From NCBI GenBank assembly GCA_009380025.1, contig WHSP01000007.1:1-64000 (forward strand): a stretch of 64,000 nt of DNA. The letters are read 5' to 3'. Of the stretch, positions 18,406 through 27,521 are shown piece after piece. Both the position numbers and the translations under genes were made by a program. Numbering within the stretch: position 1 is the stretch's first letter; each line of letters opens with the position of its first letter. This stretch comes from Gemmatimonas sp. GTDB lineage: Bacteria > Gemmatimonadota > Gemmatimonadetes > Longimicrobiales > Longimicrobiaceae. Below the pieces are notes generated by a model. It did no database searches and had not been told where the DNA came from. It saw nothing but the letters and a program-made list of their open reading frames with translations.

Positions 18406-19242
18406 TCAGCCTACTGCCAGGCGGTCGCTCAGGACGGCGGGTCCGACTGCGTCGAACAGAAGCTGACGGGAAGCTTCGGGGCCGAGCTCGAAGGCTCCCT
18501 CCACTTCGCGCACCAGGCCGGGATCCCGGGCGATTTCCGCTGCTTCGGCGCGACTGAGGGAGAGCCACGCCTCCTCTTCCCACCCTTCTGCCATGAAGGC
18601 CAGGGCGAGGACTATCTGAACATCGCCATCGAAGGCGAACTCCTCGGCGAGCGGGAGAAGTTCCTCGGCGGCACTCGATACGTCCGCGTCGCGGATCAGG
18701 GCCAGCGCCAGTAGAAAACGGGCGTCGGGATCCTCGGGGGATGCCGCCTCCAGCTCCGCGATCGCCTCCCTGTTCCGCCCTGCTATCACGTACGCGATCC
18801 CCAGCTGCTTCCTCACCTCGGGTCCCGGATCCAGGTTTCGCGCTGCCTCCAGCTGCTCGAGACCTTGCTCGACGAGTCCATTCCGAACCAGGAACGCTCC
18901 GTAGTGCATCCGCGCCGGCGGGAGGTCCGGGGCCGAGAGGGCGGCCAGACGAAGGGCGCCCTCCGCGGCTGCGTCGGCCGATCTGGCGAGGCCGGCACCG
19001 GCCGCCACGAGGAGTTCGGGATCCGTTGGGTTCTGGGCCAGGCAGCGCCTGAAGAAGTCCCCTGCCATTCCGTCGGCGCCGAGTTGACTGGCGAGCACTC
19101 CGATCATGCAGAGCAGCGTCGCGTGATCCGGGTGATCGGGCTCGAGGCGAAGCAACAGCTCCAGTGCTTCGGCATCCTCACCGATCTCGCTGAGCCGTGA
19201 GGCCTCCAGAAGCTCGTCGTCGATCAGTCCTGATTCGTTCAT
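18406..19242 (-). CDS. Tetratricopeptide-repeat protein
   Basis: 278 residues made of helical pairs of TPR type (LLLRLEPDHPDHATLLCMIG, DFFRRCLAQNPTDPELLVAA, GLEQLEAARNLDPGPEVRKQ, YVIAGRNREAIAELEAA). No signal peptide or catalytic motif is visible, so it is probably a cytoplasmic adaptor with unknown partners. Its ATG overlaps by four bases (ATGA) the end of a possible small ORF upstream, and the YdcF gene follows after one base. Confidence 0.78.
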   Translation of the reverse strand: MNESGLIDDELLEASRLSEIGEDAEALELLLRLEPDHPDHATLLCMIGVLASQLGADGMAGDFFRRCLAQNPTDPELLVAAGAGLARSADAAAEGALRLAALSAPDLPPARMHYGAFLVRNGLVEQGLEQLEAARNLDPGPEVRKQLGIAYVIAGRNREAIAELEAASPEDPDARFLLALALIRDADVSSAAEELLPLAEEFAFDGDVQIVLALAFMAEGWEEEAWLSLSRAEAAEIARDPGLVREVEGAFELGPEASRQLLFDAVGPAVLSDRLAVG

Positions 19243-19598
19243 CCCGAAAGTTCTCGAATTCGAATCGCAACGGAGATGCTCAGTGGAGCAACCCCCGGAC
19301 CAACCTCAGGACACGCCTCAAGTCGCCATGCCAAAAGAGCTTCGGCGCGGTCCGCCAGCCCTTTCGGAGCGGGATGCCGTCGGTCGCCGCCGACCGTAGC
19401 CGGACGAGGCTCTCCGGTTCGCAATCGACTCACGCCAGGTCCCGCCGCGATTCTCTCCGTCGGCCACGGGGCATCGGGTCGTTGGTTGAGAAGATACCCG
19501 AGCGGATGAGCGGTGCACAACAAACACTTCGACGAATGGCCCCTCTCCCGGCAGGCCAGTCGGCTTCGGCATAGCCCTTCCCCGGCGGCGAACACCAT
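19239..19598 (-). CDS. Possible small protein upstream of the TPR gene
   Basis: A 119-codon frame ends in ATGA shared with the start of the TPR gene, the same junction used throughout this operon-rich strand. The predicted protein has a Cys-rich start (LACRERGHSSKCLLCTAHP) and an alpha-helical end (LADRAEALLAWRLEA). I recognise no family, no good ribosome-binding site precedes the ATG, and third-base GC is only moderate, so it may be non-coding. Confidence 0.25.
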   Translation of the reverse strand: MVFAAGEGLCRSRLACRERGHSSKCLLCTAHPLGYLLNQRPDAPWPTERIAAGPGVSRLRTGEPRPATVGGDRRHPAPKGLADRAEALLAWRLEACPEVGPGVAPLSISVAIRIRELSG

Positions 19599-19841
19599 GG
19601 TTGACAGGTGTTGATTCCACGCTCAACCATAAGTGATGAGGCTTTGGATCTTGCCCATGGCCACCGGCTTCGGCGGATCCGTAGCATCCCGCGTTATTGC
19701 CTGTCTTGTTGGCGGGGTCCCGGACGGCAGCGGAGTGCATCTGCCGTCTATCGCAACCCAACCCGACACCCCTGACAGGCAACCGGTCCAGAACACTTCG
19801 AAAGGCGGCGTTCAAGCCTCAACCTGAGGAGGAGGTGTAGC
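19599..19841. other. Intergenic region with an 8-bp inverted repeat
   Basis: No convincing gene. ATGGTTGA at 19597-19604 and TCAACCAT at 19623-19630 form an inverted repeat with an 18-base spacer, and TTGACA at 19601-19606 within it could be a -35 element without a good -10. The last bases before 19842 carry GAGGAGGAGG, a strong ribosome-binding site for the molybdenum enzyme gene. Confidence 0.4.
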
Positions 19842-22256
19842 ATGGCCGACTACAAGTTGATCGGACAGAGCATCGCGCCGCAGGATCTCGTGGCCAAGGT
19901 CACGGGACGCGCGAAGTACGCTGAGGACTTCCGAGCCGAAGGGATGCTGTTCGCGAAGCTGTTGGCCAGTCCCATGCCCCACGCCCGTGTTCGCGCCATC
20001 GATCTCTCCGGCGCACTGGAGGTGGAAGGCGTCGTCGCGGTCCTTACTCCTGAGGATCTGCCGGAACCGGAGCCAGGCGAGGAGCCATTGCTGACGATGG
20101 AACCTCGCTACGAGGGTCAGCCGATCCTCGCAGTGGCCGCCGTGGATGAGCTCACCGCCGCGGAGGCGATCGAACGAGTACGGATCGATCTCGAACCCCT
20201 TCCCTTCGTTCTGAATCCGCTCGACTCGCTCCGCCCGAACGGTCCGGACGCTACGCTCGTCGGCAACGTCTGGATGGGGGAAGACGAAGAGGAGCGGATC
20301 GGCCAGCTGAAGTGGACGGAGGCGGACTTCCAGGGTGTCGGGTCGGACGAGTTGCCGCGGGGTCAGCATGTCGACGAGTGGGAGTGGGGGGAGAATGTCG
20401 ACGCGGTCTTCGAGCGAGCGGACATGGTTCTGGAGGAGACGCTCTACCATCAGTCCCAGACGCACCACCCGATGGAGCCCCGGACGTCGATGGCCTACTG
20501 GCAGAACGGGAGGCTGTACCTCCACTGCTCGACGCAGAGCGTCGCGGTGACCCGCCGGAGTATCGCTGCCCAGATGGACCTCGACCTTGCCGATGTGGTC
20601 CTGATCTCGGAGTACTGCGGTGGCGGCTTCGGGTCGAAGGCCGGTGGCAGCCTCATTGATATCGTGCCGGCGATGCTCTCGCAGAAAGCGGGTCGTCCGG
20701 TCATGCTACGGATCTCACGTGCCGAGGAGACCTCCGTTGGACGCGCACGTACCGGCATGCTCGGATGGGCAAAGATGGGGTTCCGGAGCGACGGCCGCCT
20801 GCTCGCCCTCGATCTCTTCCTGGTTCAGGACAACGGTCCGTTCGGTCGCATGGGCGATTCGTACAGCGCATCCGGTACGGCGTCACTCAACTACTCGCCC
20901 GAGAGCATGCGGTGGCGTGGGGTCGCCGTGCTCACCAATACGCCACCTCGGTCCGCGCAGCGCGCTCCCGGAGGCGCCCAGGCCATCGCGATGATCGATC
21001 CCATGATGGACCGAGCCGCCCGCCGCCTCGGGATCGATCGTCTCCAGATCCGTCTGATCAACGCACCCGGGCAGGATGGCGTTTACGGGTCCGGGAGGGC
21101 TCCGGTGACCAGCTCGTACGCGCGGGAGGCGCTGCAACGCGGTAATGAGCTCTTCGACTGGGAGGAACGGGTGCAGAGGAGCGGGCAACGGAACGGCTCC
21201 AAGGTCCGCGGAGTCGGCGTTGCGCTCAGCAACTATGCTGCTGGGAGCATCGGGTACGACGGCTTGGGCGTCATTCGCCCGGACGGGATCTTCTATATCC
21301 ACCAGGGCATAGGTAATCTGGGCACGCATTCGGTGTTCGACACCGCCCGGACGGCCGCCGAGCTGATTGACATGCCCTGGGAGCGTTGTCAGATCATCTG
21401 GGGCAATACGAGCAACCACGCACCTCACAGCTCGATCCAGGCGGGGAGTCAAACGACTTACGCCCACACCCGGGCTAACTATGCCCTCGGGGAGGGGGTG
21501 CGGGCGCGTTTGCAGGAGCTCGTGGCCGCGGACCTCGGCGGGTCGCCGGAAGACTACGAAGTGGCTGGCGAGCGGGTCTTCCGGCGCGGTTCACCTGGCA
21601 CAGGGATGACGTTCGCACAGGCAGCCGAACGAGCGATCGAGCTCGGCGGTCGCTTCGACGGGCACGAACTGCCGGACGACATCGACGCCATGACCCGTGC
21701 CTCGGCCACTGCCCTGGCGGGTCAGGGGCTGGTCGTGGCCGCGAAAGACACCCGCCCCAGAGAAGGGACGACGCGCGCGTTCGTCGCCACGTTCCTCGAA
21801 GTCGATCTGGATGCGGAGACGGGGGTCGTCGATATCCTCGACATCGTTTCGGTCGCCGATTGCGGTACGGTACTGAACCCCCGAGGCCTCATTGCTCAGG
21901 TGAACGGCGGCGTCATCCAGGGTATCGGCATCGCTCACAGCCAGAAGTGGGCGATCGATCCCACTTGGGGCGTACACCTCGCCAAGGGCATCGAACCCTC
22001 CAAACCACCGACCATTCTCGATCTCCCGACGACGCTGACCGTCGAGGCGGTCGGGCTGCCCGATGCGAGCAACCCAATCGGTGCGAAGGGGATCGGCGAG
22101 GCTCCGGTCGGCGCAGGGGCCGGTGCGTTGATCTCCGCCATCGAGGACGCGATCGGTGGTCAGCATCCCAGCCACACCCCGATGACTCCGGACAAGGTCC
22201 TCAACATCATCGAGAACGATTGCCTGCCCTGCGGGCGACTCGAGACGCACCTTTGA
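19842..22256 (+). CDS. Xanthine dehydrogenase/aldehyde oxidase-type molybdopterin-binding subunit
   Basis: 804 residues covering the small aldehyde-oxidase/xanthine-dehydrogenase domain (KVTGRAKYAEDF, then LEVEGVVAVLTPEDLP) and the large molybdopterin-binding domain (CGGGFGSKAGG, QRAPGGAQA, and near residue 750 KGIGEAPVGAGAGALI with the catalytic Glu). Such subunits hydroxylate purines, aldehydes or related substrates. Strong GAGGAGGAGG before the ATG supports the start. No 2Fe-2S or FAD subunit lies next to it, and no Tat signal is visible, so electron acceptor and substrate are unknown. Confidence 0.9.
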   Translation: MADYKLIGQSIAPQDLVAKVTGRAKYAEDFRAEGMLFAKLLASPMPHARVRAIDLSGALEVEGVVAVLTPEDLPEPEPGEEPLLTMEPRYEGQPILAVAAVDELTAAEAIERVRIDLEPLPFVLNPLDSLRPNGPDATLVGNVWMGEDEEERIGQLKWTEADFQGVGSDELPRGQHVDEWEWGENVDAVFERADMVLEETLYHQSQTHHPMEPRTSMAYWQNGRLYLHCSTQSVAVTRRSIAAQMDLDLADVVLISEYCGGGFGSKAGGSLIDIVPAMLSQKAGRPVMLRISRAEETSVGRARTGMLGWAKMGFRSDGRLLALDLFLVQDNGPFGRMGDSYSASGTASLNYSPESMRWRGVAVLTNTPPRSAQRAPGGAQAIAMIDPMMDRAARRLGIDRLQIRLINAPGQDGVYGSGRAPVTSSYAREALQRGNELFDWEERVQRSGQRNGSKVRGVGVALSNYAAGSIGYDGLGVIRPDGIFYIHQGIGNLGTHSVFDTARTAAELIDMPWERCQIIWGNTSNHAPHSSIQAGSQTTYAHTRANYALGEGVRARLQELVAADLGGSPEDYEVAGERVFRRGSPGTGMTFAQAAERAIELGGRFDGHELPDDIDAMTRASATALAGQGLVVAAKDTRPREGTTRAFVATFLEVDLDAETGVVDILDIVSVADCGTVLNPRGLIAQVNGGVIQGIGIAHSQKWAIDPTWGVHLAKGIEPSKPPTILDLPTTLTVEAVGLPDASNPIGAKGIGEAPVGAGAGALISAIEDAIGGQHPSHTPMTPDKVLNIIENDCLPCGRLETHL

Positions 22257-22381
22257 TCGCACCTGAGTACCGGAACGCACGGCGACGTCCGAGGCTCTTC
22301 GCGAGCTCTTCGTGGAGGGCCTCGGAGCGTTTGAAATCCCGGGGCCAAGATAGGACCTGTGTGAGTCGATGTGGCGGCAGG

Positions 22382-22676
22382 TTACAGCTCGGTCGGAAAA
22401 CCTCGGGCGGCGTGATGAACGGTGAGAATGTGAATGCTGTCGGGGCCAACCAGTCGATAGACGACTCGATAGGGAGATTCGATCATCTCTCGCACCAGCG
22501 GGTCGGAAAATTTAGGCACCATGCGACCCGACTCTGGAAAACGGGTAGCTCGCACGGCGGCACGAATCAGTTTCGCGATGAGCAAGTCCGCGTAATGGGG
22601 TGAGTCCCGACTGACGAATGCGTGGGCAGCGGCTAGGTCCCTCGCACGCACGCTCGGCCCAGAGGAGGCGCCTCAC
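22382..22676 (-). pseudogene. ParE/RelE-family toxin, frameshifted near its N terminus
   Basis: The frame from a GTG at 22651 encodes a ParE-like toxin body (ARDLAAAHAFVSRDSPHYAD, ESGRMVPKFSD, PYRVVYRLVG, ILTVHHAARGF) but lacks the first beta-strand. That strand is found in another frame: a GTG at 22676 overlaps the antitoxin stop by four bases (GTGA) and reads MRRLLWAERA before leaving the toxin frame near 22642-22652. Joining the two gives a normal RelE/ParE start. A one-base shift, genuine or an assembly error, best explains this; the alternative is a toxin truncated to the GTG at 22651. Confidence 0.7.
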
Positions 22677-22855
22677 TTGAGGAACTGCTTCTTGACCTCC
22701 TCATGTGGTACGACATGGCCCTCCTCAGACTGACGCATTCCCTCCTCGACCTTCGCGATGAAGCAGAGTCGTTCAATTGCGTCCTGGATGGTGGCATTGT
22801 CGGGAAGCGTACGAACCGCTTCGATCGCCCGTTCCTTTTCAGACACGGTAGGCAT
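22673..22855 (-). CDS. Antitoxin of a ParE/RelE-type toxin-antitoxin pair
   Basis: About 60 residues from MPTVSEKERAIEAVRTLP. The sequence NATIQDAIERLCFIAKVEEG and HVVPHEEVKKQFLK follows the small antitoxin family encoded in front of RelE/ParE toxins, where it neutralises the toxin and usually represses the operon. The open frame extends to 22948, but the added residues look non-coding. Its stop overlaps the original GTG of the frameshifted toxin gene. If the toxin is dead, this antitoxin is an orphan. Confidence 0.7.
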   Translation of the reverse strand: MPTVSEKERAIEAVRTLPDNATIQDAIERLCFIAKVEEGMRQSEEGHVVPHEEVKKQFLK

Positions 22856-23305
22856 AGGCGGAGATTCTACATGCTGGTGGGGGGGGGCGGGCATCCCGTG
22901 AAACCGATCATGCTGTTTACACTTGGCGGGCCTGATCGTTCTCCTCAAGCTCGTTCAGGATGTCAGTTGGTGCCGTGGCCGGACGCAAGGGCGGCGCTCG
23001 GAAGGGCAGCGAGCACGATGGCCGAAACCATCCCTCGCAGCCCGTGGAAACTCGCCCCTCCATTCACCCCTACCGCTGCAGACATTTCTACTTCACTCAA
23101 CCGGCTTTTCTATTTCACGGTGACAGGAATGGAGATCGAGGGGCTAGAGTGAAAGCTACACTCCCTGCCCGGCATCGAGGCACATTCTAGGAAAAGCAAT
23201 CGGCAGAGGCGTGACGCTAAGGAATTCGTTGACACGGTGCCCGAGCGAGGCGATCATTCGAGGGATCGTGAATTCCTTAGCGATAACCTGCCCGCCAGAC
23301 CTGTC
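22856..23305. other. Intergenic region between toxin-antitoxin pair and permease
   Basis: No gene supported. It contains a run of nine G near 22879 and a perfect 13-bp inverted repeat described separately. The open frames here show no family resemblance. Confidence 0.4.
23215..23282. repeat. Perfect 13-bp inverted repeat upstream of permease gene
   Basis: CGCTAAGGAATTC at 23215-23227 is repeated in inverted orientation as GAATTCCTTAGCG at 23270-23282 with a 42-base spacer. It ends 23 bases before the permease ATG. No T-run follows, so it is not a standard terminator; it could be a regulator site, an mRNA hairpin in the leader, or the ends of a small element. Confidence 0.6.
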
Positions 23306-25726
23306 ATGAACCTCCAGTCCCTTGGTCAGGACCTGAAGTTCGCAGTGCGGTCTCTCCGCCGAAGCCCCGGGTTCACGGTGGTCACCGTCTTGACGCTGGC
23401 CCTAGGGATCGGCGCGAGCGTCGCAATGTTTGGTGTCCTGAACGGTGTCCTACTTCGTGGGCTTCCGGTGCCGGAAGAGGACGATCTCATTGTGCTGTGG
23501 ACAGATGCTCCGGCGGGTGCGTACGACCACCTCCCGGTCTTTCAGGAAGAGCTCGCGGCGTTCCGGGAACAGACGCGCGCGTTCGAGGCCGTGGGGGGCA
23601 TAGCGTATCAGGGTGCCGCCGAGCAAGTCCTCCGTGATGGCGACACGCCGTTCACTGCTATCGGCACCTGGGTTACGGGCGACTTCTTCCCCGTCCTTGG
23701 AATCACACCGGTTCACGGTCGTACGTTGCTGTCCTCAGATGACGTGCTTGGCGCCGAACCCGTTATGGTCATCGGTTACGGGTTCTGGCAGCGTCACTTC
23801 GGCGGCGATCCCTCCGCTGTTGGCCGCGTGCTCGAGTGGAACGGCAAGCGGTATACGGTAGTCGGGGTGCTTCCGCGGGGCCTCGAGTTTCCGGCGGGAG
23901 CGGAGTTCTGGATTCCGGTGTTCGCGGCGTTCCCGGACGAGGCCCAGCTAAGCAGGTCGGGCTACGTATTCTATGATCTCGTAGGTCGCTTGCGACCCGG
24001 GGCAACGGTACAGGAGGCCCGAGAGGAGTTCGAAGGATTCCTACGCGAGACCGATTCTGAACGCGTTCTCGGCAGGGGGATGTCGGCGGTCCTCATTCCC
24101 CTGTCCGAATTCATCAGCGGTGAGGCGCGCGCCACCCTCCATGCAGCCGCGGCTGCGGTGGGGCTCCTGCTGCTGATCGCCTGCATCAACGTCGCGAACC
24201 TCCTTCTGATCAGAGGTTCGGCCCGGATTCAAGAGCTCGCGATTCGGGGAGCCCTCGGTGCGGGTCGGGTCCGCCTGGTCCGCCAGCTCCTGACCGAAAG
24301 CAGTGTGCTTGCGCTCCTCGGAGGCATGTTGGGCGTGCTCATCGCCTTTGTGATCGTGCGAGTCCTCGCTGCCACAGCACCGCCGGAGCTTCCTCGGCGC
24401 GAGATGATCGAGATCGACGCCCGGGTGCTGCTCGTCGCCGTCGCCATCACCACCGCAGCAGCACTCCTTTCCGGGATGTTACCGGCGGTTCTGTCGGCCA
24501 GCGGCAGTCTGAGCACATGGCTGCGAAGCTCAGGTCGCACGGCTTCTGCGAACCGTGGTGCAAATGCGCTACGGCATGGTCTCGTGATCGTTCAGGTCTC
24601 CCTCGCGATCCTGGTCGTCGTGAGCGCGGGACTTCTGGTCCGGAGCCTCATAAGCCTTCAGCGTGTGGATGTAGGCTTCAATGAGGACCAGCTGATGGTT
24701 TTCGAGACATCGCTGCCGCCGGACCTCTTCCCTGAACGCCCTCAGCAAATTGCGCTGCGGGAAGAGATGCTCGGACGAGTTCGCGGGATTCCGGGCGTGA
24801 GGCGGGCGACATCGCTCGCGGTGGGGCCGTTCTCCGGAGGCGGATGGACGTCGACCTTCAGTGCTGAGGGGCAGACAGCGGAAGCGAAGGCGACGAACCC
24901 GCTCGTCAATCTCGAGTCCTCAGGTCCCGAGTACTTCCGTACGATGGAGATCCCCCTCTTTCGTGGAAGGCCCTTCGGCGCGCAGGATCGAGAAGACGCT
25001 CCTGGCGTGATCATTGTCAGCGATGCCCTGGCGCGTCATGCCTGGCCAGACGAGGACCCGATCGGCAAGCGGGTCGAGACCCCGGCAGAGTGGCTCACGG
25101 TCGTAGGCGTCGCGGGTGAGACGCGGTACCGTGACCTCATGAATCAGCAGCCCACAGTGTATCGCCCGACGGCTCAGTTCGGGCCAATGCCGATGAGCAT
25201 AGCCGTTCGAACGCGGATGGATCCCTCTGAGTTGATCCCACAGGTTCGGCTCGCATTGCAAGAGGTCCACCCGGACTGGATGGTTGTTCGGGGAGGCTCG
25301 ATTCACCAGCTCCTGTCCGCTCCGCTGGCGCGGCCGCGCTTCAGCGCTCTCCTGTTGGGCAGCTTCGCCGGAATGACGCTGTTGCTGGCGACCGTCGGAA
25401 TCTACGGTGTGATGGCGGCTTCGGTTCGACAGCGTACCCGCGAGATCGGAATACGACTCGCCCTCGGCGCCCAGGTGGAAGAAGTACGTACGCTCGTGAT
25501 GCGACAGGGCATGCAGATCGCCCTCTTCGGCTCTGCGATCGGGATTGCGCTTGCGCTCTCGGCAACCCGGGTACTCCGCAGCATGATGTTCGAGATCAGC
25601 CCGACGGATCCCGTGACCTTCGTGGTCGTGACAGCGGGGACCCTGGGAGCTGCAGCGCTCGCCAGCTACGTGCCCGCCCGGCGTGCGAGTCGGGTGAACC
25701 CGCTGGATGCTGTACGGGCGGAATAG
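23306..25726 (+). CDS. ABC transporter permease, MacB/FtsX-like (ADOP family)
   Basis: About 806 residues from MNLQSLGQDLKFAVRSLRR. Two MacB-periplasmic-domain/FtsX halves are seen: a first helix (FTVVTVLTLALGIGASVAMF), a periplasmic region (GDFFPVLGITPVHGRTLL, VMVIGYGFWQRHFGGD), a three-helix FtsX block (LLLIACINVANLLLIRGSAR), then a second copy (ANALRHGLVIVQVSLAILVV ... VRQRTREIGIRLALGAQ). This duplicated layout without a linked ATPase defines acidobacterial-type orphan permeases; the substrate is unknown. The frame is open to 23237, but those codons overlap an inverted repeat, so the ATG at 23306 is preferred. Confidence 0.88.
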   Translation: MNLQSLGQDLKFAVRSLRRSPGFTVVTVLTLALGIGASVAMFGVLNGVLLRGLPVPEEDDLIVLWTDAPAGAYDHLPVFQEELAAFREQTRAFEAVGGIAYQGAAEQVLRDGDTPFTAIGTWVTGDFFPVLGITPVHGRTLLSSDDVLGAEPVMVIGYGFWQRHFGGDPSAVGRVLEWNGKRYTVVGVLPRGLEFPAGAEFWIPVFAAFPDEAQLSRSGYVFYDLVGRLRPGATVQEAREEFEGFLRETDSERVLGRGMSAVLIPLSEFISGEARATLHAAAAAVGLLLLIACINVANLLLIRGSARIQELAIRGALGAGRVRLVRQLLTESSVLALLGGMLGVLIAFVIVRVLAATAPPELPRREMIEIDARVLLVAVAITTAAALLSGMLPAVLSASGSLSTWLRSSGRTASANRGANALRHGLVIVQVSLAILVVVSAGLLVRSLISLQRVDVGFNEDQLMVFETSLPPDLFPERPQQIALREEMLGRVRGIPGVRRATSLAVGPFSGGGWTSTFSAEGQTAEAKATNPLVNLESSGPEYFRTMEIPLFRGRPFGAQDREDAPGVIIVSDALARHAWPDEDPIGKRVETPAEWLTVVGVAGETRYRDLMNQQPTVYRPTAQFGPMPMSIAVRTRMDPSELIPQVRLALQEVHPDWMVVRGGSIHQLLSAPLARPRFSALLLGSFAGMTLLLATVGIYGVMAASVRQRTREIGIRLALGAQVEEVRTLVMRQGMQIALFGSAIGIALALSATRVLRSMMFEISPTDPVTFVVVTAGTLGAAALASYVPARRASRVNPLDAVRAE

Positions 25727-25843
25727 GCGACGACAAGGTCGACCAACAAGTGGGGGTGGGCTGAGTCAATCGCTCAAGGGCGAACAACGTCGCGAACACA
25801 TCGGGGGTCGAGGTCAGCGAACGTCTAGAAGGCTGTTTGATAA

Positions 25844-27106
25844 TCACGCTTCCACGAGGTCGATCCACGCCACGGAGGCCACGCCGAGCTCGTCCCGCTG
25901 GACTTCCCAGACTCTCTCCGATGTGAATCGATAGGCGTCGAACCGGTCCGGGAATCGAACTTCCTGCGCCCCACCGTCGGGGCTGAGGCGTAGCCAAATC
26001 GGGCCACCCCGCAATCCACCGATGTCGAGATCAATCGGCTGGATCCACTGGGTTCCCGCCCCGTCGCAACGGTAGTCCACATACATCGGCAACAAACTGG
26101 CGAGATCTTCCGGCGACTGGGTCACGCGTGACGTGATGCGCTGGATGATCTGCGCGCTGTCCGCGGCCGTCACCTGGATGGGTCCGGGCGGGACCTGGCC
26201 CATTCGCTCGACCGCGCCTAGGTCGAATGTGGCCCGGGCGAATTGGCGGGGCGTGACCTCTTCGTAACTCGGGGGAGGAAGCGCCGTGGGTTCTCGTTCG
26301 ACACCTTCGCTGGTGAATCCGCGAATCTGATTCTGAATCTGATCATAGACGCGAATCTCATCCGCCCCGCACACCCCCCACAACCGGTACCAGAGCGGGA
26401 ACGGCGGATATTCACCCGTCAGGAGGCTGGGTCTTGGGTCGCCGAGGATCTCTGCCAGCCGGACGACGGTCCTTACCTCGTCCGTGCTAAAGTTCAGCGC
26501 GACGAGGTCCGGGCTCCAGCCATAGTACCAGTAGGAAGTGGCCGGGATCTCGCCCTCGATGGAGGCGCGCGGGAGGACGATCTCGCCTTCCATCCGTGCC
26601 GTCCGCACGCGACGGCTGAGCAGGTTCATTCCGCCCAGGACCGTGCCGGGCCGAATCGGGTCGGGAGGAATCGCAATCTCCCGAGACGTGGTGTCCGGAC
26701 CTGATACCTGCAGGAAAGCGTGACGGCCCACGTCGAGGGCCCAGGCCGCTCCGTCGATCCCTCCGTCAGTAAAGCCGGCCGGCTCCTGGAGCTCCCCTGG
26801 GCCGCCGCCACTCCGGCCTCGCGTCTGGAGCACCTCGCCGTCAGCGCCGAAGCCGACAAAGAATGGCTCGACGGAGTTGAGGACCCACACCGTTCCATCC
26901 GGGAGCACCTCCAGATCCTCGACGGTCGCGATCGCGTCCGAGGTCCCCAGGATGTGGACATCCGAGGCATCGAGGACGAGCGGGCCCCCGTCCGTCTCCG
27001 TCGAACCCCGACCTTCCCTGTCGCACGCGGCGAGGCCTGCGGCCACGAGGACTGCCAGCCCGGTGGCTCCGGATCGCCCGTTCCAGCGCAGCGAGGTCGT
27101 CTTCAA
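25844..27106 (-). CDS. Beta-propeller lipoprotein (6-bladed type)
   Basis: 420 residues. Signal and lipobox are clear (GLAVLVAAGLAAC, Cys near 28). The body contains propeller-like repeats: AIATVEDLEVLPDGTVWVLN, GGGPGELQEPAGFTDGGIDG, WALDVGRHAFLQVSG and LWLRLSPDGG. Proteins of this type are surface or periplasmic lipoproteins of unknown role, common in Bacteroidetes and Gemmatimonadetes-like genomes. No partner is encoded next to it. Confidence 0.72.
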   Translation of the reverse strand: MKTTSLRWNGRSGATGLAVLVAAGLAACDREGRGSTETDGGPLVLDASDVHILGTSDAIATVEDLEVLPDGTVWVLNSVEPFFVGFGADGEVLQTRGRSGGGPGELQEPAGFTDGGIDGAAWALDVGRHAFLQVSGPDTTSREIAIPPDPIRPGTVLGGMNLLSRRVRTARMEGEIVLPRASIEGEIPATSYWYYGWSPDLVALNFSTDEVRTVVRLAEILGDPRPSLLTGEYPPFPLWYRLWGVCGADEIRVYDQIQNQIRGFTSEGVEREPTALPPPSYEEVTPRQFARATFDLGAVERMGQVPPGPIQVTAADSAQIIQRITSRVTQSPEDLASLLPMYVDYRCDGAGTQWIQPIDLDIGGLRGGPIWLRLSPDGGAQEVRFPDRFDAYRFTSERVWEVQRDELGVASVAWIDLVEA

Positions 27107-27375
27107 AGCATCCTCCGGGTTCCCGGTCGTTCAGCGACCAGACCAGCACGGCGCTGCTCCCCATTGGTAGGCTCATGAAGACCCCATGGGCCGCAACGAG
27201 GATGCGCCTGCCCAATTCCAGAATTGCGCTCCGCTACCGGTCGATCGTGTACAGGAGGTCGGCCCGCTCTCCTTGGCGGTGGGGTAACGCCTCGAGGAGT
27301 GAGAGGTAAGCTGAGCGAAACTTTGTGCTCAAGCTTGTGCCCAAGCCGCCCGTTTGGGGTCTCCAGCCAGCAAAG
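27107..27375. other. Intergenic stretch upstream of propeller lipoprotein, downstream of tRNA-Leu
   Basis: No gene is supported here. Open frames crossing it translate part of the tRNA and its terminator. It probably carries the promoter of the minus-strand lipoprotein gene, which I cannot define. Confidence 0.4.
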
Positions 27376-27408
27376 AAAGCCCCCTCGCCAAAGTGGTTGA
27401 GGGGCTTT
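27376..27408 (-). terminator. Rho-independent terminator of tRNA-Leu
   Basis: On the minus strand AAAGCCCCTC pairs with GAGGGGGCTTT (one bulged G) around a short loop, followed by CTTTG. It begins six bases after the tRNA 3' end. Confidence 0.7.
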
Positions 27409-27413
27409 GTATA

Positions 27414-27495
27414 TGCCCGGGGCGGGAGTCGAACCCGCACGGCTTTCGCCTTCGGATTTTAAGTCCGATGTGTCTACCGATTCCACCACCCGGGC
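27414..27495 (-). tRNA. tRNA-Leu (anticodon UAA)
   Basis: 82 bases on the minus strand. The acceptor stem GCCCGGG pairs with CCCGGGC, followed by discriminator A. The anticodon arm TCGGA-CTTAAAA-TCCGA gives anticodon TAA. The long variable arm (AGGCGAAAGCC) and T arm GCGGGTTCGACTCCCGC are typical of leucine tRNA. The CCA end is not encoded. A hairpin terminator follows at once. Confidence 0.96.
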
Positions 27496-27521
27496 CCGGC
27501 CATCAGCGTAGAACGTCGTGA

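Noticed and set aside
22876-22890. Nine-G run as a phase-variation tract
   Set aside because: It lies upstream of the chosen antitoxin start in a stretch without gene support, so slippage would not change a known protein.
27234-27440. Small minus-strand frame near tRNA-Leu, considered as an integrase remnant
   Set aside because: Its N-terminal residues come from translating the tRNA; no recombinase motif and no direct repeat of the tRNA end was seen.
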